Program-made: the position numbers and the translations under genes
Part shown: piece by piece, positions 5,173 to 7,150 of the stretch
How positions within the stretch are numbered: position 1 is the first letter of the stretch
Layout of the letters: every line of letters starts with the position of its first letter
The notes under the pieces: model-generated
Databases searched by the model: none
What the model was told of the DNA's origin: nothing
What the model saw: only the letters and a program-made list of their open reading frames with translations
From: Clostridia bacterium
GTDB taxonomy: Bacteria; Bacillota; Clostridia; TANB77; CAG-508
Length of the DNA stretch: 7,150 bases
Reading direction: 5' to 3'
NCBI GenBank assembly: GCA_900768805.1
Contig: CAAGEF010000269.1
Span: forward strand, 1-7,150

Positions 5173-5736
5173 ATGCCAAATATAGTTTTAATAATAGGAC
5201 CACAAGCAGTTGGAAAAATGACTGTTGGCCAGGTTTTATCAAAAGAAATAGATTATACATTGTTTCATAATCATATGACCATAGAATTAGCACTTGCTCT
5301 TTTTGGATATGATAAAAATGTATGGAAAAAAATGAATAAAAAATTCAGAGATGAAATATTTGAAGAATTTTCTAAAAGTAATCAAAAAGGAATAGTATTT
5401 ACATATTGTTTTGAATTTGGTGAACACCTGGAATCAGAGTATGCAATTGTTACAGAATGGATGAGTAAATTTGAAAATGCATATGTTGTAGAATTAGAAG
5501 CTGATATAGAAGAGAGATTAAAAAGAAATGCAACTGAAAATAGATTAAAAAATAAGCCTTCAAAAAGAAATTTAGAATGGAGTAATAAAGATTTATTAAA
5601 ATCTACTGAAAATGAAAAATTAAATTCAGCTGAAGGTCAAGGAGAAAAATTATTTAAGAATTATATGAGAATAAATAATACGAATTTAAATCCAGAAGAA
5701 GTAGTTAAATTGATAAGAAAAAAATTTAATTTATAA
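5173..5736 (+). CDS. P-loop kinase-like protein (AAA/shikimate-kinase-like fold), substrate unknown
   Basis: The 187-residue protein opens with a beta strand and P-loop, IVLIIGPQAVGKMTVGQ (4-20). This fits the Walker A pattern GxxxxGK but has Met16 where Ser/Thr is usual, with Thr17 next. FHNHMTIELAL (31-41) follows the P-loop, VFTYCFEFG (75-83) is the likely Walker B strand region, and VVELEADIEERLKRN (105-119) with ENRLKNKPSKRNLEWS (122-137) looks like the lid segment of a nucleoside- or shikimate-kinase-like fold. I know similar small Firmicutes proteins annotated only as AAA family ATPase or shikimate-kinase-like; the substrate is unknown to me. The start has a strong GGGGGAG. A -10-like TATAAT (5141-5146) lacks a -35, so expression may depend partly on read-through of the terminator at 5064-5120. 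Confidence 0.8.
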   Translation: MPNIVLIIGPQAVGKMTVGQVLSKEIDYTLFHNHMTIELALALFGYDKNVWKKMNKKFRDEIFEEFSKSNQKGIVFTYCFEFGEHLESEYAIVTEWMSKFENAYVVELEADIEERLKRNATENRLKNKPSKRNLEWSNKDLLKSTENEKLNSAEGQGEKLFKNYMRINNTNLNPEEVVKLIRKKFNL

Positions 5737-5741
5737 AAAAG

Positions 5742-5771
5742 AAAGCGAAGAAAATTTTAATTCTTCGCTTT
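5742..5771. terminator. Bidirectional terminator shared by the kinase gene and mutS2
   Basis: AAAGCGAAGAA (5742-5752) and TTCTTCGCTTT (5761-5771) form a perfect 11-bp stem with an 8-nt loop. TTTTT (5769-5773) serves the + strand, and the A-rich flank at 5735-5744 gives CTTTTTT on the - strand. It lies between two convergent genes. Confidence 0.93.
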
Positions 5772-5815
5772 TTAAAATATATAAATTTTTTTAAAATTCT
5801 TATATTTTTTGATAT

Positions 5816-7150
5816 TTATTTTAAATTAACTATTGTAACACCCATTTCACCTTCACCGTAAACACCAATTCTAAAATCTTTTACATGAGGATGAGATTTT
5901 AAAAATTTATGAACACCGTTTCTTAAAGTTCCAGTACCTTTACCGTGAACAATTCTTACAGTTCCAAGTCCATGCATAACAGCAGAATCCAAATATTTAT
6001 CTATAGCAAAACAAGCTTCTTCAACATTATAACCAATAACATTTATCTCTGAAGAAATAGAAGTAACTTTAAAATCATGAGAATTATTATAATTTTTCTC
6101 ATTTTTTATTTTTTCTTTTTGTTTAGTTTTTTCCAATTTATCAATATTAAAATTCATTTTCATTGCACCTATTTGAACTTGAACAATATTAGATTTATTA
6201 GGAAGAGAAATTATAATTCCAACTTGATTTAAAGAAGGAACAAAAATCTGCATACCCAAAGTAACATCTTTTTTTTCTAATTTATTTACTATTTCAGGCT
6301 TTGTAGATACAATTGATAAATCATTTATTTTTTTATTTAAATTATTTCTAAGATTATTAGCCGATTTAGAATTATTAGATTTTTCTATTTCTTTAATAAT
6401 TTCATTTGCATCATCTTTAGCAGAAAGAAGAATGTCTCTAGCTTGGTTTTTAGCTTTATTTATAATAGATAATTCTTTTTCCTTGATATCAGTATAATCT
6501 GTTTTTAATTTTTCTTTTAAAGTTTCAATTTCATTATAGTTTTCTTCAATTTTTTGTTTTTCTTCTTCGATTTTTCTTTTATTATCATAAATTGATTTTA
6601 ATAAATCTTCAATATGAATATCATCTGATTTTATTAATTTTTCAGCACGTTCAATTATTTTTTTAGAAATTCCTAATTTTTTACTTATAGCAAATGCATT
6701 ACTTGTACCAGGTACTCCTAGTAAAAGCTTATAAGTAGGAGATAGGGTTTCTAAATCAAATTCAACACTTGCATTTTCAAATCCAGGCGTTACTAATGCA
6801 TATTGTTTTAATTCTGGATAATGAGTAGTTGATAATACTAAGCAATTTTTATTATAAAGTTCTTCTAAAATGCTAATAGCTAAGTTAGCACCCTGAAGAG
6901 GATCAGTACCAGCACCTAATTCATCAAGTAAAATCAAACTATTTTCTGTGGCATAATCTAAAATATTTGCAATATTAGACATATGAGAAGAAAATGTACT
7001 TAATGATTCTAAAATACTTTGTTCATCACCAATATCTGCAAAAATATTATCAAAAATATAAATACTACTACCTTCTTTTGCGGGGATACATAAACCGCTC
7101 ATTCCCATTAAACAAATTAAACCCATAGTTTTTAAAGTAACTGTTTTACC
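5816..7150 (-). CDS. mutS2: MutS2 (endonuclease MutS2 / ribosome-rescue ATPase), C-terminal part (5' end outside window)
   Basis: The frame is open to the window edge, where residues GKTVTLKT are the end of a Walker A motif, so the protein continues upstream; 444 residues are visible. In order: the MutS-family signature DIGDEQSILESLSTFSSHM, Walker B SLILLDELGAGTDP (visible residues 71-84), TTHYPELK, a long coiled coil (about 180-258), a KOW-like small barrel (about GMQIFVPSLNQVGIIISL) and a C-terminal Smr domain (last 79 residues). MutS2 lacks the mismatch-recognition domain of MutS. It has been linked to recombination control and, in B. subtilis, to splitting collided ribosomes. The Smr domain keeps HGKGTG (5930-5947) but has INVI (6035-6046) where LDxR is typical, so nuclease activity is doubtful. 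The gene is convergent with the kinase gene. Confidence 0.95.
   Translation of the reverse strand, partial: GKTVTLKTMGLICLMGMSGLCIPAKEGSSIYIFDNIFADIGDEQSILESLSTFSSHMSNIANILDYATENSLILLDELGAGTDPLQGANLAISILEELYNKNCLVLSTTHYPELKQYALVTPGFENASVEFDLETLSPTYKLLLGVPGTSNAFAISKKLGISKKIIERAEKLIKSDDIHIEDLLKSIYDNKRKIEEEKQKIEENYNEIETLKEKLKTDYTDIKEKELSIINKAKNQARDILLSAKDDANEIIKEIEKSNNSKSANNLRNNLNKKINDLSIVSTKPEIVNKLEKKDVTLGMQIFVPSLNQVGIIISLPNKSNIVQVQIGAMKMNFNIDKLEKTKQKEKIKNEKNYNNSHDFKVTSISSEINVIGYNVEEACFAIDKYLDSAVMHGLGTVRIVHGKGTGTLRNGVHKFLKSHPHVKDFRIGVYGEGEMGVTIVNLK

Noticed and set aside
5772..5815. AT-rich stretch between the shared terminator and the end of mutS2
   Set aside because: It is low-complexity A/T with no further stem, repeat unit or gene that can be supported.

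Overview
The window comes from a very AT-rich, low-GC Gram-positive bacterium. Every gene with a recognisable family (YvcK, LexA, SpoIIID, MutS2) is of Firmicutes type. SpoIIID implies an endospore-forming lineage, most likely Clostridia. Arginine is almost always AGA, ribosome binding sites are AAGGAG or GGGGGAG, and transcription units end in compact intrinsic hairpins. I see no mobile element, CRISPR array, tRNA or rRNA. Most of the window is ordinary chromosomal backbone.

Layout. (1) Positions 1-2737, + strand: the 3' part of yvcK (gluconeogenesis / cell-envelope regulator), then 22 bp later a GH133-type glycogen debranching enzyme, closed by a clear terminator. (2) 2770-3693, + strand: a stand-alone ATP-grasp ligase of the CphA/GshF/RimK type. 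(3) 3785-4021, - strand: a short spoIIID, convergent with the ATP-grasp gene and sharing a bidirectional terminator with it. Its real start is the internal ATG at 4021, behind a perfect AAGGAGG. (4) 4022-4290: a divergent control region with two sigma-A promoters firing toward lexA. It has repeated GAAAAAATG boxes, a LexA-box-like 14-mer over the main -35 element and a perfect 11-bp inverted repeat. (5) 4291-4953, + strand: lexA, with an intact autocleavage site and catalytic dyad. (6) 4955-5120: a consensus-perfect promoter (TTGACA, 17 bp, TATAAT) beginning one base after the lexA stop, followed by about 130 nt of structured non-coding RNA and a strong terminator. (7) 5173-5736, + strand: a small P-loop kinase-like protein. 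(8) 5816-7150, - strand: the C-terminal part of mutS2, truncated by the window edge exactly at its Walker A motif. It is convergent with the kinase gene and shares a bidirectional terminator.

How the parts relate. The YvcK and debranching-enzyme genes probably form one carbon-storage / gluconeogenesis transcript. LexA is expected to repress its own tandem promoters. Because no terminator separates lexA from the downstream RNA, lexA transcripts should run through that RNA and end at its terminator, while its own promoter would also make it independently. This RNA is the best candidate here for something undescribed. I match it to no family I know, and it contains mutually exclusive pairings that could make it a regulatory leader rather than a free sRNA. 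Secondary points of interest are a GC- and codon-shifted spoIIID with an altered recognition helix, the lysine-rich tail on YvcK, and a MutS2 Smr domain that has lost its LDxR motif.
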